64,000 nt of DNA from Mesorhizobium sp. M00.F.Ca.ET.216.01.1.1 (GTDB lineage: Bacteria > Pseudomonadota > Alphaproteobacteria > Rhizobiales > Rhizobiaceae), in NCBI RefSeq assembly GCF_004010325.2, contig NZ_SADR02000012.1, positions 62,001 to 126,000 of the forward strand, given 5' to 3'. Both the position numbers and the translations under genes were made by a program. The number at the start of each line of letters is the position of its first letter. The first letter of the stretch is position 1. Positions 1-8,660 of this stretch are shown piece by piece. Below the pieces are notes generated by a model. The model was not told the origin of the DNA. It saw only the letters and a list, made by a program, of their open reading frames with translations, and did not search any database.

Positions 1-722
1 CTCACCTCGGCGTCTTCGAGAACGGTGAAGCCGTCGCCTTGCGCGACCTCGACAGGGCGGTTGCTGAGCACCTCGAGCCCCATGTTGGATTTGGGCCGGG
101 TGACGAAGAAGGCTTCGGCTGCGGCAATCGCCGTCCACCAGCCGTAATGGCAATAGCCCTTGTCGAACACATAGGTGGCGCCGGTCTCGATGGTGATCGT
201 GCGGCCGATCTGGGCATCGTTGACATTGACATCGGTGATGTCGAGGACGCGCGGGCAGTCGCTGTCGGGGTCGTACACGACATGCAGCTTCATGCCGCGG
301 ATGCGGCCGTTCGACTTGGCCCAGGCGCAGGCCTTGCCGAGCGGGATGGGCGTGGAATCGATCCGCCGCAGCATGGCCGCGCCTTCGCGGCGCGTGTGCC
401 GGTCGAGCTGGTTGGCGAGGAGGTCGAAGGTCTCGGCAAACACGCCGACGGGGCGGCGCCGGTTGGCATCCGACAAGGTCGAGCGGCTCAGCCGATCGCT
501 GCCCAGGTGATAATGATGCTGGCAGTTGGCATTCCAGCCGGCCTCCAGGCCGCGCAGGGTGTCAGCGCCGCTCAACTGCGCATAGATCAGCACCATGAGA
601 TGGTCCCAACGGTGGAACGACTTGTCGTAGGCGTCCCCGTCGTGGCTATCCACAATCGTCTGGAAGCGGCGCCGATTGAGCGGTTCAACCAGCTTGCCAA
701 GAATGCTAGGCCTAAAGTGCAT
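1..722 (-). CDS. IS4-family transposase, N-terminal part (runs off window start)
   Basis: This frame is open from an ATG at 722 to the window edge and gives 240 residues. The first ~75 residues (MHFRPSILGKLVEPLNRRRF..., then WDHLMVLIYAQLSGADTLRG) match the DUF4372-type N-terminal domain that precedes the DDE domain in IS4-like transposases. The first catalytic Asp is probably D122 in RRIDSTPIPLG, and the second lies in the YVFDKGY block (D187). The glutamate and the left IS end fall outside the window. A ribosome site (AGGGA) lies just before the ATG. Full family members are about 380-440 residues, so roughly half is visible. Whether the element is intact cannot be judged here. Confidence 0.85.
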   Translation of the reverse strand, partial: MHFRPSILGKLVEPLNRRRFQTIVDSHDGDAYDKSFHRWDHLMVLIYAQLSGADTLRGLEAGWNANCQHHYHLGSDRLSRSTLSDANRRRPVGVFAETFDLLANQLDRHTRREGAAMLRRIDSTPIPLGKACAWAKSNGRIRGMKLHVVYDPDSDCPRVLDITDVNVNDAQIGRTITIETGATYVFDKGYCHYGWWTAIAAAEAFFVTRPKSNMGLEVLSNRPVEVAQGDGFTVLEDAEV

Positions 723-934
723 GCCCCGTCCCTTTCTGAGTCTCGACAACCAGAAGGTAGACGGAAAAACCCCGTCTTGCGGGGCATGCGCATGCGGCAA
801 TTCGATTCACCTCAAACTTTCCCCGGACAGCCCTGCCTTGTGGGGGAGATGTCCGGCAGGACAGAGAGGGGCGCGAAGGATCGCTACAGATCGGCTTCAT
901 TCTGCACCGCGGCGTTCTTCGGCTGATGTTACGG

Positions 935-990
935 CATGGATCCCAGGGTCTGCGCTCCGCTTCGCGTTCGCTCCGCCCTGGGATGACGAG
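935..990. repeat. Intergenic palindromic repeat
   Basis: ATCCCAGGG at 940-948 is the exact inverted complement of CCCTGGGAT at 976-984. The GC-rich loop contains a second alternating motif (gcgctccgcttcgcgttcgctcc). Elements of this form are common between genes in rhizobial chromosomes. It lies in the 723-1006 gap between the IS4 transposase and the next gene; nothing else is apparent in that gap beyond the unresolved right end of the IS. Confidence 0.7.
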
Positions 991-1006
991 GTGGGGAGGC
1001 GAGCGC

Positions 1007-2113
1007 TCAAGCAGGCACGGATTGACCGATCCGCAGGAAATCGCTGTCGAAGGCAATGTCTCGAGTCGAACCGTCGGCTGCCGTGAGGCGCATACGTCCT
1101 TGCGCTGTTGCGATGTCGCGCGGCGGCTCGCCGCTGGACAAGGGCACGGCGCCGATGACATGGCGGAAGGAGACCCTGCGGCCTTCGGCAAGGGCAAAGG
1201 CGGTCGCCACCCCTTCGCGCTTCAGCCAGTTGTCGCCGAGCGAGGCGGCGTGGCCGACCGCGGTGCACCCATCCTCGATGCCGAGCACGCCGCGGTGGCG
1301 GCCGCTCCACGGCGCATAGTCGCGCCCGCCATTGCTGATCCACAGCATGGTGACCGGCAGTTCGGCCGGGTTCTTCAGCACCAGCACGAGATCGGCCTCC
1401 GCCTGGCGCGCCAGCGCGGTCCAGCCCGGCCCGCCGTGATCGGCCTCGACCAGGGTGACGAAATCCTCGCGCAGCTGGTCCATGCGATAGTCGGTCAGGT
1501 CGACCGTGCCGCCGCCGGCGGCCGGAAAGCGTGTCAGGTCAATGGTGCGCGCGGGATAGGCGAGCAGGAAGCGGCCGCGGGCCGGATCGGGCTCCAGCGG
1601 ATCGTCAGGCGTTGCCGCAAACCGCTTCGGCGAGAACGCCAGCCTGCCGCCGTCCTTCATCGCCGTCATCGGGTGGTGGGCGACGGAAATGGCACCGGAA
1701 CCGCCGGAAAAGACATGCTCCTGGTAGAGAAAGGGGTGATCGTCGCGCAAGGTCAGGATCTTGTCGACGGTTGCGCCCATGACCAGATGCTGCAGCCGGA
1801 ACACAGCGCGCCAGCCATCGGCTGATGCCTTGCTCTCGACGACATCCCAGCGACTGTTGGCCGGCCAGCCATGCAGCGGTGCCGGCTCGACATCGCTGCG
1901 CGAGAACGGCGCGCAGAGGAAATCGCCGGAGAGGCGAACGGTGCCCTCGGGCAGGTCTTGCGGCAGCGTCTGGCGCGGCTCGTCGACCCAGGGCGCGCGA
2001 TGCAGCGGTTTTAGCCGGCGGCCATCGATATCGACCGTCATGTCGGCGAGATGGCCGACCGTGAGATCGAGCGAAACCGAAATGCCCTTGGCCCTGATCG
2101 TGATCGTATCCAT
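1007..2113 (-). CDS. Conserved hypothetical, possibly mutarotase-like carbohydrate-binding fold
   Basis: A 368-residue protein from the ATG at 2113 (MDTITIRAKGISVSLDL). An in-frame start 30 bases further upstream is possible but has no better ribosome site. There is no signal peptide or membrane segment. The sequence is rich in beta-strand-like stretches with many aromatic and acidic positions (HLVMGATVDKILTLRDDHPFLYQEHVF, HHPMTAMKDGG, TMLWISNGGRDYAPWSGRHRGVLGIEDG). This resembles the aldose-1-epimerase/galactose mutarotase-like superfamily, often annotated only as hypothetical in rhizobia. No catalytic His/Glu pair was assigned. The gene stands alone between two intergenic repeats. The fold is inference; that it is a real gene is supported by length and GC3 bias. 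Confidence 0.65.
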   Translation of the reverse strand: MDTITIRAKGISVSLDLTVGHLADMTVDIDGRRLKPLHRAPWVDEPRQTLPQDLPEGTVRLSGDFLCAPFSRSDVEPAPLHGWPANSRWDVVESKASADGWRAVFRLQHLVMGATVDKILTLRDDHPFLYQEHVFSGGSGAISVAHHPMTAMKDGGRLAFSPKRFAATPDDPLEPDPARGRFLLAYPARTIDLTRFPAAGGGTVDLTDYRMDQLREDFVTLVEADHGGPGWTALARQAEADLVLVLKNPAELPVTMLWISNGGRDYAPWSGRHRGVLGIEDGCTAVGHAASLGDNWLKREGVATAFALAEGRRVSFRHVIGAVPLSSGEPPRDIATAQGRMRLTAADGSTRDIAFDSDFLRIGQSVPA

Positions 2114-2233
2114 GCGCACCTGCCGATTCTGTCGAGGCAGCAAAACCCGCTCGCTGCCCTTTGCGCAAGCCGGGTGGCCGGCATTTCACATCAGAGTCGG
2201 GGTTCGAGAACTGCCGGAGACGATCGTCGGCGG

Positions 2234-2354
2234 TGCCCCTCATCCGCCTGCCGGCACCTTCTCCCCGTATAGTGACGGGGAGAAGGGAACTGGCCGCAAC
2301 GCTGGCGCCCCCCTCTCCCCGTTCTTTACGGGGAGAGGGTAAGGGTGAGGGGCA
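2234..2354. repeat. Dispersed two-hairpin intergenic repeat (copy 1)
   Basis: It begins TGCCCCTCATCCGCCTGCC and ends with TGAGGGGCA; the outer TGCCCCTCA/TGAGGGGCA arms are exact inverted repeats. Two internal hairpins are built from CTCCCCGT/ACGGGGAG-type arms. A second copy sits at 26914-27020 inside the iol cluster. The rest of the 2114-2493 gap shows no open frame and presumably holds the divergent promoters. Confidence 0.8.
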
Positions 2355-2493
2355 GCACCAAGTAAGGCAAGTAAGGGCGAATCAAACCTGTGGCGATCGC
2401 GTGAGATACCCGTTAACCAAATGGACGAAACAATCGGGTTAGGCTAGCGTCGCCTCGTCTTAGCAACAGCTTACCTTCGGAACCGACCAACCC

Positions 2494-3375
2494 TTGTACC
2501 GCTCCCTCATCCAGAAATGTGTCGCGGCGCTGGCATTGCTGCTGTTTATTGCCGGCTGCACGACGGCGGCTCCTCCCGAAACTGTACTGGCAGTGCCGGC
2601 GCCGCCGCAGAAATATGCGGCTGTTGTCGTCGATGCCAGGACCGGCAAGACGCTGTTCGAAGTCAATTCGACGGCGCCGCGCTATCCGGCGTCGCTGACC
2701 AAGATGATGACGCTTTACCTGCTGTTCGAGGCGCTGGATTCCGGCCGCATCAGCAAGCAGACGTTGATCCCGGTGTCGGCCAACGCCGCCAGGCAGCCGC
2801 CGACCAAGCTGCGCTTCAGGCGCGGCGAGACCATCGATGTCGATTCGGCGATCCGGGCGATAGTCGTTAAATCGGCCAATGACGTGGCGGTCGCCGTCGC
2901 CGAATATCTCGGCGGCAGCGAAGAAGCGTTTGCCGCCATGATGACCGCCAAGGCGCGCCAGATCGGCATGGCCAGCACCGTCTTCCGCAACGCCTCCGGC
3001 CTGCCGGACGGCGACCAGCACACGAGCGCGCGCGACATGGCGGTGCTCGGCATGGCGCTGCGCGCCCGCTTCCCGCAGCATTTCCACTATTTCTCCGAAA
3101 GCGACTTCATGTTCCGCGGCCGGCTGGTGCGCGGCCACAACGACATGCTCGGCCGGGTGCACGGTGTCGACGGCATCAAGACCGGCTACATCAGGGCCTC
3201 CGGCTACAACATCGTTACCTCCTACGACGCCGATGGCCATCGGCTGGTGATCGTGGTGATGGGCGCCGACAGCGCACGCCAGCGCAACGACCATGTCGAG
3301 GCGCTGATCCAGCGCAGCCTGGCGCCGATGGCGGCGGATGCGAAGACGCAGGTATTGTACGCCGAGCAGCAGTGA
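2494..3375 (+). CDS. D-alanyl-D-alanine carboxypeptidase, S11 family, predicted lipoprotein
   Basis: A peptidoglycan-trimming serine DD-peptidase (penicillin-binding protein of the DacA/DacC class) of 293 residues. All three active-site boxes are present: S67-L-T-K70 (nucleophile and general base), S127-A-N129 and K229-T-G231. The N-terminus is a hydrophobic stretch (residues 10-20) ending in the lipobox IAGC22, so it is probably anchored as a lipoprotein on the periplasmic side of the inner membrane. The start is a TTG at 2494; no ATG gives a sensible signal sequence. The protein is shorter than E. coli DacA (about 400) and lacks the C-terminal PBP5-type domain, as in many alphaproteobacterial S11 proteins. 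It is a single gene with its own terminator downstream. Confidence 0.9.
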   Translation: MYRSLIQKCVAALALLLFIAGCTTAAPPETVLAVPAPPQKYAAVVVDARTGKTLFEVNSTAPRYPASLTKMMTLYLLFEALDSGRISKQTLIPVSANAARQPPTKLRFRRGETIDVDSAIRAIVVKSANDVAVAVAEYLGGSEEAFAAMMTAKARQIGMASTVFRNASGLPDGDQHTSARDMAVLGMALRARFPQHFHYFSESDFMFRGRLVRGHNDMLGRVHGVDGIKTGYIRASGYNIVTSYDADGHRLVIVVMGADSARQRNDHVEALIQRSLAPMAADAKTQVLYAEQQ

Positions 3376-3459
3376 GGCTGGCTGCAGACGGTGCGGTCGG
3401 TTGCCCGCTGACGGCAGTTATGCTATTAATTCCGGCATGGTTCTGATTTGCGCCAGCGA

Positions 3460-3488
3460 CCCGCCGCCGAGGCGGGTTTTCGTTTTTG
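3460..3488 (+). terminator. Rho-independent terminator after the carboxypeptidase gene
   Basis: CCCGCC-gccga-GGCGGG stem followed by TTTTCGTTTTT, about 85 bases after the stop codon. The remaining 3489-3701 stretch up to the tRNA contains short AT-poor sequence without a convincing gene; it presumably carries the tRNA promoter. Confidence 0.75.
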
Positions 3489-3701
3489 GCGCATCCTCCA
3501 TAGGTCCGCAGACTTGCGCGCCTTCGGACGTGGACCTCGGCAGGACAGGCTCCAGATCATGGGACCAATCCCGAAAGCATGTTAATCCGCGTTGGCAGCC
3601 CTGCCGGGTCACTTGCCCGTTGAAGCCCGCCCCGGCTTCCGCTAAGAAGCCGTGGCTGGCCGGTTCGCCGGCTGGTTCGTTTTCCGGATCCGATCCTGAA
3701 A

Positions 3702-3769
<68 letters not shown>

Positions 3770-3778
<9 letters not shown>

Positions 3779-3832
3779 AATTTTGAAGGTCCATTCTGGA
3801 CACATAGGTTACGATTCATACTGGAGACATGG
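3770..3832. repeat. tRNA 3' end / IS junction, direct repeat copy 1 (candidate att site)
   Basis: 63 bases running from GGTGCGCCA at the tRNA-Arg 3' end through the left end of the IS481 element. They recur without gaps at 8369-8431 with about six mismatches. Because the shared part includes tRNA sequence outside the transposon, it may mark an old attachment-site duplication. Confidence 0.65.
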
Positions 3833-5070
3833 GTAACACTTTCGGCCCGAAGGGGTTGGGAAGTGGTTCCAGTCTGCATGTCTCATCGTCGAAATACCCC
3901 AGATCATAGTCCATGAAGCTGGCCAGCCAGATTCGATCGTCGACCTGTTTGACGCCGACGATCTGGCCGGCGAAGACCTGGCTGAGATTGATCTTCTTGC
4001 GATTGTAGCAGATGCGCCCGCAGGTGGTGACGGTAACCGCCTTGTCGTGGAAGGGATAGTCGAGGTCTGGCAGTCCCCGATAGGGTCGTGGCGAGGAGCT
4101 GTAGCGCTCGGCAGGGCAAGCCATATCGAGCGCCTGGTGCGGGCGTTCGGTGTTGAACTCCTGAACGAAGTCATCGAACTTTGCCTGCTGAAGGAAGTTG
4201 GCGCCGGCCGGTTTGGTGGTCTCCAGCTTGAGCGTCAGATGCATGCGTTCATGGCGGCCGTTCTGTTGCGGGCAGCCCGGCTTGATGCGCTCGATGGCGA
4301 TACCGAGTCTCAGCCACCACACCGACAGTCTGGAGAGATTGAAAAGGGCGTTGGGACTAGCGAAAGGAACGCCGTTGTCGGTCCGGATCGCCCTTGGCAG
4401 GCCGAACTCCTTGAAAACGCTTTCGAACACGGTGAAGGCATAGGCCTCCTTGGTGGTGTGAAGCGCCTCGCAGGCCAACAGATAACGGCTGGCAAAGTCG
4501 CTGATCGTCAGCGGATAGCAATAGCGTCGGTCAGCAAGCATGAACTCGCCCTTGTAGTCGGCGCACCACAGATCGTTGGGCTGGCAGCCATGCGAGAGCG
4601 CCGTTCCCTCCGCCCTGTTGCGGCGCCGCTTGCGGCGCTTGACCAGGCCATGGCGGTCGAGCACCGCATGCACGGTTGAGATCGCCGGCGTGTGGACGTC
4701 CGGGTAGAGCCGCACCAGCCGCTCCCTGATCTTCGGCGCGCCCCAGCTGGGCTTGTCCTGCTTGGCACGCACAATCAGCTTCTCGATTTGGAAAGGAAGC
4801 TGATTGGCGTGCCGGTAAGGCCGCCGCGAGCGATCCGTCAGCCCCTCCAGCCCGCTGTCATTGTAACGATTGATTAGCTTGTAGCCGGTTTTGCGCGAAA
4901 TCCCGAACTCCCGGCAAAGCTGCGCCATCTTCTCTCCATCCAGAAGCCGCGCAACGAATTTGAGACGCTCGTCCATGCGGTTGCACTCCTGCCAAGGCAC
5001 CTTTGCTCTCCTCGCAAAGGGCCAGAAGTGTAACCCATGTCTCCGGAATGAACTGTCACCCATCTCTCGG
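3796..5070 (-). mobile_element. IS481-family insertion sequence (apparently complete)
   Basis: A single transposase gene is bracketed by imperfect terminal inverted repeats. Reading inward, the left end has GGAGACATGGGTAACACTT (from about 3823) and the right end has GGAGACATGGGTTACACTT (complement of about 5025-5043). Outside these, each end carries a second degenerate copy of the same GAGACATGGGT-like word. The exact outermost bases and any target duplication could not be fixed; the limits given are where the similarity between ends fades. It inserted directly downstream of tRNA-Arg. Confidence 0.75.
3816..5000 (-). CDS. IS481-family transposase
   Basis: A 394-residue DDE integrase-core transposase. 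The GTG at 5000 (VPWQECNRMDERLKF) is preferred over the longer frame because family members begin MPWQE...M and the extra upstream residues overlap the terminal repeat. An N-terminal helix-turn-helix (LCREFGISRKTGYKLINRY) is followed by a second winged-helix part. The rve core has catalytic Asp in LWCADYKGEF, Asp in IRTDNGVPF and Glu in CPQQNGRHERMH. The tail RPHQAL... is typical. No stops or frameshifts were seen, so it could be active. A decayed copy of its last ~60 codons lies at 8470-8660. Confidence 0.9.
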   Translation of the reverse strand: MPWQECNRMDERLKFVARLLDGEKMAQLCREFGISRKTGYKLINRYNDSGLEGLTDRSRRPYRHANQLPFQIEKLIVRAKQDKPSWGAPKIRERLVRLYPDVHTPAISTVHAVLDRHGLVKRRKRRRNRAEGTALSHGCQPNDLWCADYKGEFMLADRRYCYPLTISDFASRYLLACEALHTTKEAYAFTVFESVFKEFGLPRAIRTDNGVPFASPNALFNLSRLSVWWLRLGIAIERIKPGCPQQNGRHERMHLTLKLETTKPAGANFLQQAKFDDFVQEFNTERPHQALDMACPAERYSSSPRPYRGLPDLDYPFHDKAVTVTTCGRICYNRKKINLSQVFAGQIVGVKQVDDRIWLASFMDYDLGYFDDETCRLEPLPNPFGPKVLPMSPV

Positions 5071-5241
5071 GAAGGGCAGAACCTATTGAGTTGAAACGGT
5101 TTTCCGAAGAGGCGCCCGAACAAAAGAGAGAACTGTCAGGCCTCGGTGCCGGGCGACCACTGAGTTGATCGAGAACGCGAAGGCTTGGCCCGTTGCTAAC
5201 CTCCGTGGTGCCTCGTCTCGAGGGTATCAGAAAATTTTCCT

Positions 5242-6723
5242 CTACTTGCGGTCGAGTACAGTGATGCCTTGCCAGCCACTGACTTGCGGGCTCTGCATCA
5301 GCTCGCAGCAGCGCTTCACATAAAGCGTGGCGGCGTGGTCGTTGGGGCACACTTTCAGGCACCGCGTGAAGGCGTCAACCGCGGCGGCGAAAACGCCGTC
5401 GCGATACAGCCCCAAGCCGCGCTGGAACTCTTTGGCCGCGTCCAACTTTCCCCCACGCAGGGCCGGCGGATCGAGATCCATCAACTCATAGATGGTGACT
5501 GGCGTGGTGCGCCCCACGACCACCACCCGGTCCAGCTCGCGCAGGAAGCTGCACGCGGAGTGGGAAAGTCGACGCACCGTCGCGTCGGTTAGAACGCATA
5601 CGGCGCCGTAAAGCTTGGTTAGGCCTTCGACGCGCGACGCCAGATTGACCGCGTCGCCGACAACATTACCGTTGAGCCGTTGCTCGCCGCCAATGGCACC
5701 CAGCATCAGCTCACCGGAATTGATACCGATGCCGATACGTAGCGCCGCTTCGTCGCGCGCTGCCCGGATTTTGTTGAGATTGGCCAAAGCGCGGCATATG
5801 CCGGTCGCCGCGGCGATCGCGCTATCGGCGCCGCGGTGAAATAGTGCGACGAAGCCGTCGCCCTGATATTGGCTGATAAATCCATGACGCGCCGAGATTT
5901 CCGGCTCCATGACTTGCAGATATTCGTTGAGCAGCACGAAGGCTTTTTCGGCTCCGAGCGATTCGGACGTATTGGTGAAGCCGCGTAGGTCAGCGAACAA
6001 AATGGTCATGTCGAGGCGGATGTGGTCGGCCGGTGACACCGCCTCGATGGAGTCGCGCCCGAGGAGCTCAAGGAATTCGAACGGCACGAAGCGGCTATAC
6101 GAACGAGTCAGTGACTGCAGTCGCTGATTGCGCTCGCGGATCTCGGCCGCCAGCGTGAAGTTGTGGAACAGCGCCTCGGCTTGGCCGACAAGGACTTCGA
6201 AGGACGAGCGCTGCTCGGCGCTTACCTCGTCGTAGAGCTCGCCGCGCACCAAGGTGCGGCCGCCAACGAGGATGCCGCTGAGCTCGCCGTCCTTGTCGGC
6301 AACGGGCGCTATGATCGCCTCGCGCAGGCCCAGCGCAGACCAAGCCTTCAGAACCGGGTCGTCTTGTTTCAAGATTCGGCTAGCGCCATCCTCGATCCAG
6401 CCCTTCTCGAAGGGTAATGCCGCCGCACTCGGCGGGTCATCGAAGCCGAAGGCCTGAGCGACGGACAGGTTCCCGTCCCAGCGCAGGAACAAGGCGATCT
6501 CAAACTCGAAGGCTTCGACAATGCCCTCCAGCGTCAGGATATGCAGCCCCTCCAGGTCCCGAACCAGCACCGCCCGCTGCACGTAGCGCTGGATCGCCTG
6601 GAAGCGCTGGAGCTCGCGGTCAAGCCGGCCCTTGGCGACTACGAGTTGTTGGTGCTGCACCTCTTGCCGGCCGACCTCGAGCTCGAGCTCGGCAATACGA
6701 GCCGCCAGAGCCGAAGGGTTCAA
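5242..6723 (-). CDS. Class III adenylate/guanylate cyclase with coiled coil, GAF-like and TPR-like regions
   Basis: A 493-residue signalling enzyme predicted to make a cyclic nucleotide. The chosen start is TTG at 6723: GGAG lies 7 bases before it, only 11 bases after the stop of the upstream FIST gene, whereas the longest frame would overlap that gene by over 100 bases. Residues ~5-50 are coiled coil and ~50-190 GAF-like. The ~235-425 catalytic domain has the metal Asp in FADLRGFT and the second in YQGDGFVALF, followed by GNVVGDAVNLASRVEGL. The usual substrate-selecting Lys before GD is Gln here (SQYQGDG). The last ~60 residues look like a TPR pair. No membrane segment was seen. It is co-transcribed with the FIST sensor, which probably supplies the input. 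Confidence 0.85.
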   Translation of the reverse strand: MNPSALAARIAELELEVGRQEVQHQQLVVAKGRLDRELQRFQAIQRYVQRAVLVRDLEGLHILTLEGIVEAFEFEIALFLRWDGNLSVAQAFGFDDPPSAAALPFEKGWIEDGASRILKQDDPVLKAWSALGLREAIIAPVADKDGELSGILVGGRTLVRGELYDEVSAEQRSSFEVLVGQAEALFHNFTLAAEIRERNQRLQSLTRSYSRFVPFEFLELLGRDSIEAVSPADHIRLDMTILFADLRGFTNTSESLGAEKAFVLLNEYLQVMEPEISARHGFISQYQGDGFVALFHRGADSAIAAATGICRALANLNKIRAARDEAALRIGIGINSGELMLGAIGGEQRLNGNVVGDAVNLASRVEGLTKLYGAVCVLTDATVRRLSHSACSFLRELDRVVVVGRTTPVTIYELMDLDPPALRGGKLDAAKEFQRGLGLYRDGVFAAAVDAFTRCLKVCPNDHAATLYVKRCCELMQSPQVSGWQGITVLDRK

Positions 6724-6734
6724 TTGGGAGCTCC

Positions 6735-7922
6735 TCAGATCGCTGGCTGGCGCACCAGTGGGAACAAAGCGGAAGTGAAGGTATGCAAAGAGTTTCTGCC
6801 CATCAGCGGACAGAATTCGCCATAGCCATAGAGACCGAGCCATGGCACTTCGCGGTCGCCGATCAACGGCCGCTGCAGCTTGGCGATGATTTCGTCTTTC
6901 GACACCCGGTCCAATGATTGCCGCCCACGCGCGAGGCAGTCGGCCTGGAACACGGCGACGACCTCGCGACCGTCTACCATCGTCGCCATCCGGCTCATCA
7001 TCTGGGTGACCCCGGCGAAGATCTTTTCCTCATCCCGATGCATCAGAAACAGCTTGGTTCCCACCCGAACGCGGGAGTTCAAATAGAAACCGCCGGTACC
7101 GTCAGTCTGCAACGCCGCCCGCATAATGTGCGAGTTGTTGTAGTCGTCGCGCGCCGCGCTATCGATCTCGATGCCGAGGGCTGCGAGCGGAATTGCTTGG
7201 ACCGGCGATGTTTCGGCCGGGAGCCCGAGCCGCTGCATCACCTTCGGCCATGCTGGCAATCCGTCGAGCTGCTGGACCTGGCTGCCCTCGGCCGCAGTCA
7301 CCACGAACGGCTCGCCGACTGGCCGGCTGCCATGGCTGGCCATCGACAGCAACTCCAACCCGGGGTCGGCCAAGCCGACCAGCAGGAGGCCGTGTTCGGT
7401 CACACTCTGCCCGTAGAACTGGAAGCTACTCTTCACCTTGGCGTTGTCAGCGGCAAGACCTCCGACGATTGGCACCTCGCGACCGAACACCGACTCGATG
7501 CCGGCCAACACCTCGTCGCAGGTGACGTCCAAGCCCGGCGTGTAAAGGAGGATCACATTGATGCCGTCAAGCTTGCCTTGAAGCTCCTGCGCAGCCTCGG
7601 CAACCAGGCCACGACCGTTCGACCGCGTCAAGCCGTCGCGGAAGATGACCGCAACCTCCGGACCGGCGATACTCATGACCGCCAGTGCCCGCATCGTCTC
7701 GCTAACGCCGTGGCTGTAGATGACGCCGGAGCCGGTGCAGCCCACGATGGCAGTGTGCGGGCAAGTTTCGCTCGCTGCAGCCAGCATCGGGCCAAAATTG
7801 TGACCCACCGTAGTATGGATAATAAGTACGGTGGCCTGGTCGGCATCCGCTTGCAGAACGGCCTCCCGCATCGCGGCGGCCGAGTTCACGTTCCCGCTGT
7901 ATCCCGATCCGAACTTCAGCAT
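6735..7922 (-). CDS. FIST-domain (FIST_N + FIST_C) sensory protein
   Basis: 395 residues. The FIST_N-like half contains TVLIIHTTVGHNFGPMLAAASETCPHTAIVGCTGSGVI, the typical GCT/S-G motif, and IVGGLAADN. The FIST_C half follows with NSRVRVGTKLFLMHRDEEKI and ends in GLYGYGEFCPL, the usual cysteine-containing signature. FIST proteins are cytoplasmic small-ligand sensors thought to bind amino acids or similar compounds and are often paired with cyclases or kinases. The ATG at 7922 is chosen because GGGAG lies 7 bases upstream; the frame could be extended 37 codons with no ribosome site. It is the first gene of a two-gene operon with the cyclase, 11 bases apart. The ligand is unknown. Confidence 0.85.
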   Translation of the reverse strand: MLKFGSGYSGNVNSAAAMREAVLQADADQATVLIIHTTVGHNFGPMLAAASETCPHTAIVGCTGSGVIYSHGVSETMRALAVMSIAGPEVAVIFRDGLTRSNGRGLVAEAAQELQGKLDGINVILLYTPGLDVTCDEVLAGIESVFGREVPIVGGLAADNAKVKSSFQFYGQSVTEHGLLLVGLADPGLELLSMASHGSRPVGEPFVVTAAEGSQVQQLDGLPAWPKVMQRLGLPAETSPVQAIPLAALGIEIDSAARDDYNNSHIMRAALQTDGTGGFYLNSRVRVGTKLFLMHRDEEKIFAGVTQMMSRMATMVDGREVVAVFQADCLARGRQSLDRVSKDEIIAKLQRPLIGDREVPWLGLYGYGEFCPLMGRNSLHTFTSALFPLVRQPAI

Positions 7923-8299
7923 TTTAGCGCTCCCAATCTGTGACAACATAACACAGGCTGAGCCACTATCAGAAGCGCGCATGCCGCCCGCGGCGTCACC
8001 CCCTCCGATCCTTGCGTCGCCGGGTCTTGGCACAATGCGAGGTGTGTTTTAGCAGGCAGTTTGGGGACGAGCACGAAACTATTGGCCGGGGTGACGCACG
8101 CGCTGGCGTTTGTGTGCAGCGAACAGCTCCTGCAGGTTTCCAATCCCCAATCGCTGAAGGGATCGTTTCCTGATCGCGGCGTTCGGTTTCAGCGCGCTCG
8201 CGAACGACACGGGCGAGCACGCCCGCAAGGCACTTCGGCTCAGCCCGCCGGGACATGCTGAAGTATCACTCATACCGTGTAGCCGAGCCTTCGCGCATG
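7923..8299. other. Intergenic, promoter region of FIST-cyclase operon; no gene seen
   Basis: Short open frames exist on both strands but have no ribosome sites and no family resemblance. The minus-strand leader and promoter of the FIST gene should lie between about 7935 and 8100. No clear -35/-10 pair could be picked. Confidence 0.5.
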
Positions 8300-8368
8300 T
8301 GGGCGGGACTGGACCTGTGACCTTCAGGTTATGAGCCTGATGCTCCAGTTCTCATCTTCATCCTCTCC
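8300..8368 (-). pseudogene. Decayed tRNA-Met(CAT)-like sequence
   Basis: On the minus strand a perfect anticodon arm is present (TCAGG-CTCATAA-CCTGA, anticodon CAT, plus coordinates 8324-8340). It is followed by a variable loop and GGTCACAGGTCC, as in a genuine tRNA-Met. The 3' half of the T stem no longer pairs, and neither a proper D arm nor a 7-bp acceptor stem can be built. It therefore looks like a relic, perhaps left by an integrative element. It abuts the duplicated tRNA-Arg end. Confidence 0.5.
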
Positions 8369-8431
8369 GGTGCGCCAGTTTTTGCAGGTCCATTCTGGAC
8401 ACATAGGTTACGGTTTATACCGGAGACATGG
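8369..8431. repeat. tRNA-Arg 3' end / IS junction, direct repeat copy 2 (candidate att site)
   Basis: Starts GGTGCGCCA, the last nine bases of the tRNA-Arg gene including CCA, and continues colinearly with 3770-3832 into the IS481 left end. It is in the same orientation as copy 1. The interval between the copies holds the intact IS and the FIST-cyclase operon. Confidence 0.65.
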
Positions 8432-8660
8432 TGGACTGCACCCCTTGGGTGAGACACTAATTAGGGACAGTTCTCCAGGTTTTGGAGTGGTTCGAGCCTG
8501 CATGTCTCATCGTCAAAATATCCCAGATCATAGTTCATGAGTTCATGAAGCTAGCCAGCCAGATATGGTCCTCGACCTGTTTGATGCCGACGGTCTGGCC
8601 GGCGAAGACGAGGCTGAGGTTGATCTTCTTGCGATTGTAGCAGATGCGGCCGCACTGGGA
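8384..8660 (-). pseudogene. IS481 transposase remnant (end of element plus last ~60 codons)
   Basis: Plus-strand bases 8384-8431 match the left end of the intact IS at 3785-3832. Bases ~8477-8655 match the 3' end of its transposase gene (about 3855-4025), encoding a CGRICYNRKKINLS...IKQVEDHIWLASF-like tail. A 9-base tandem duplication (gttcatga twice near 8535) and loss of everything upstream of the tail make it non-functional. Roughly 45 bases between the two blocks are unrelated. The similarity stops abruptly near 8660. Confidence 0.75.
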
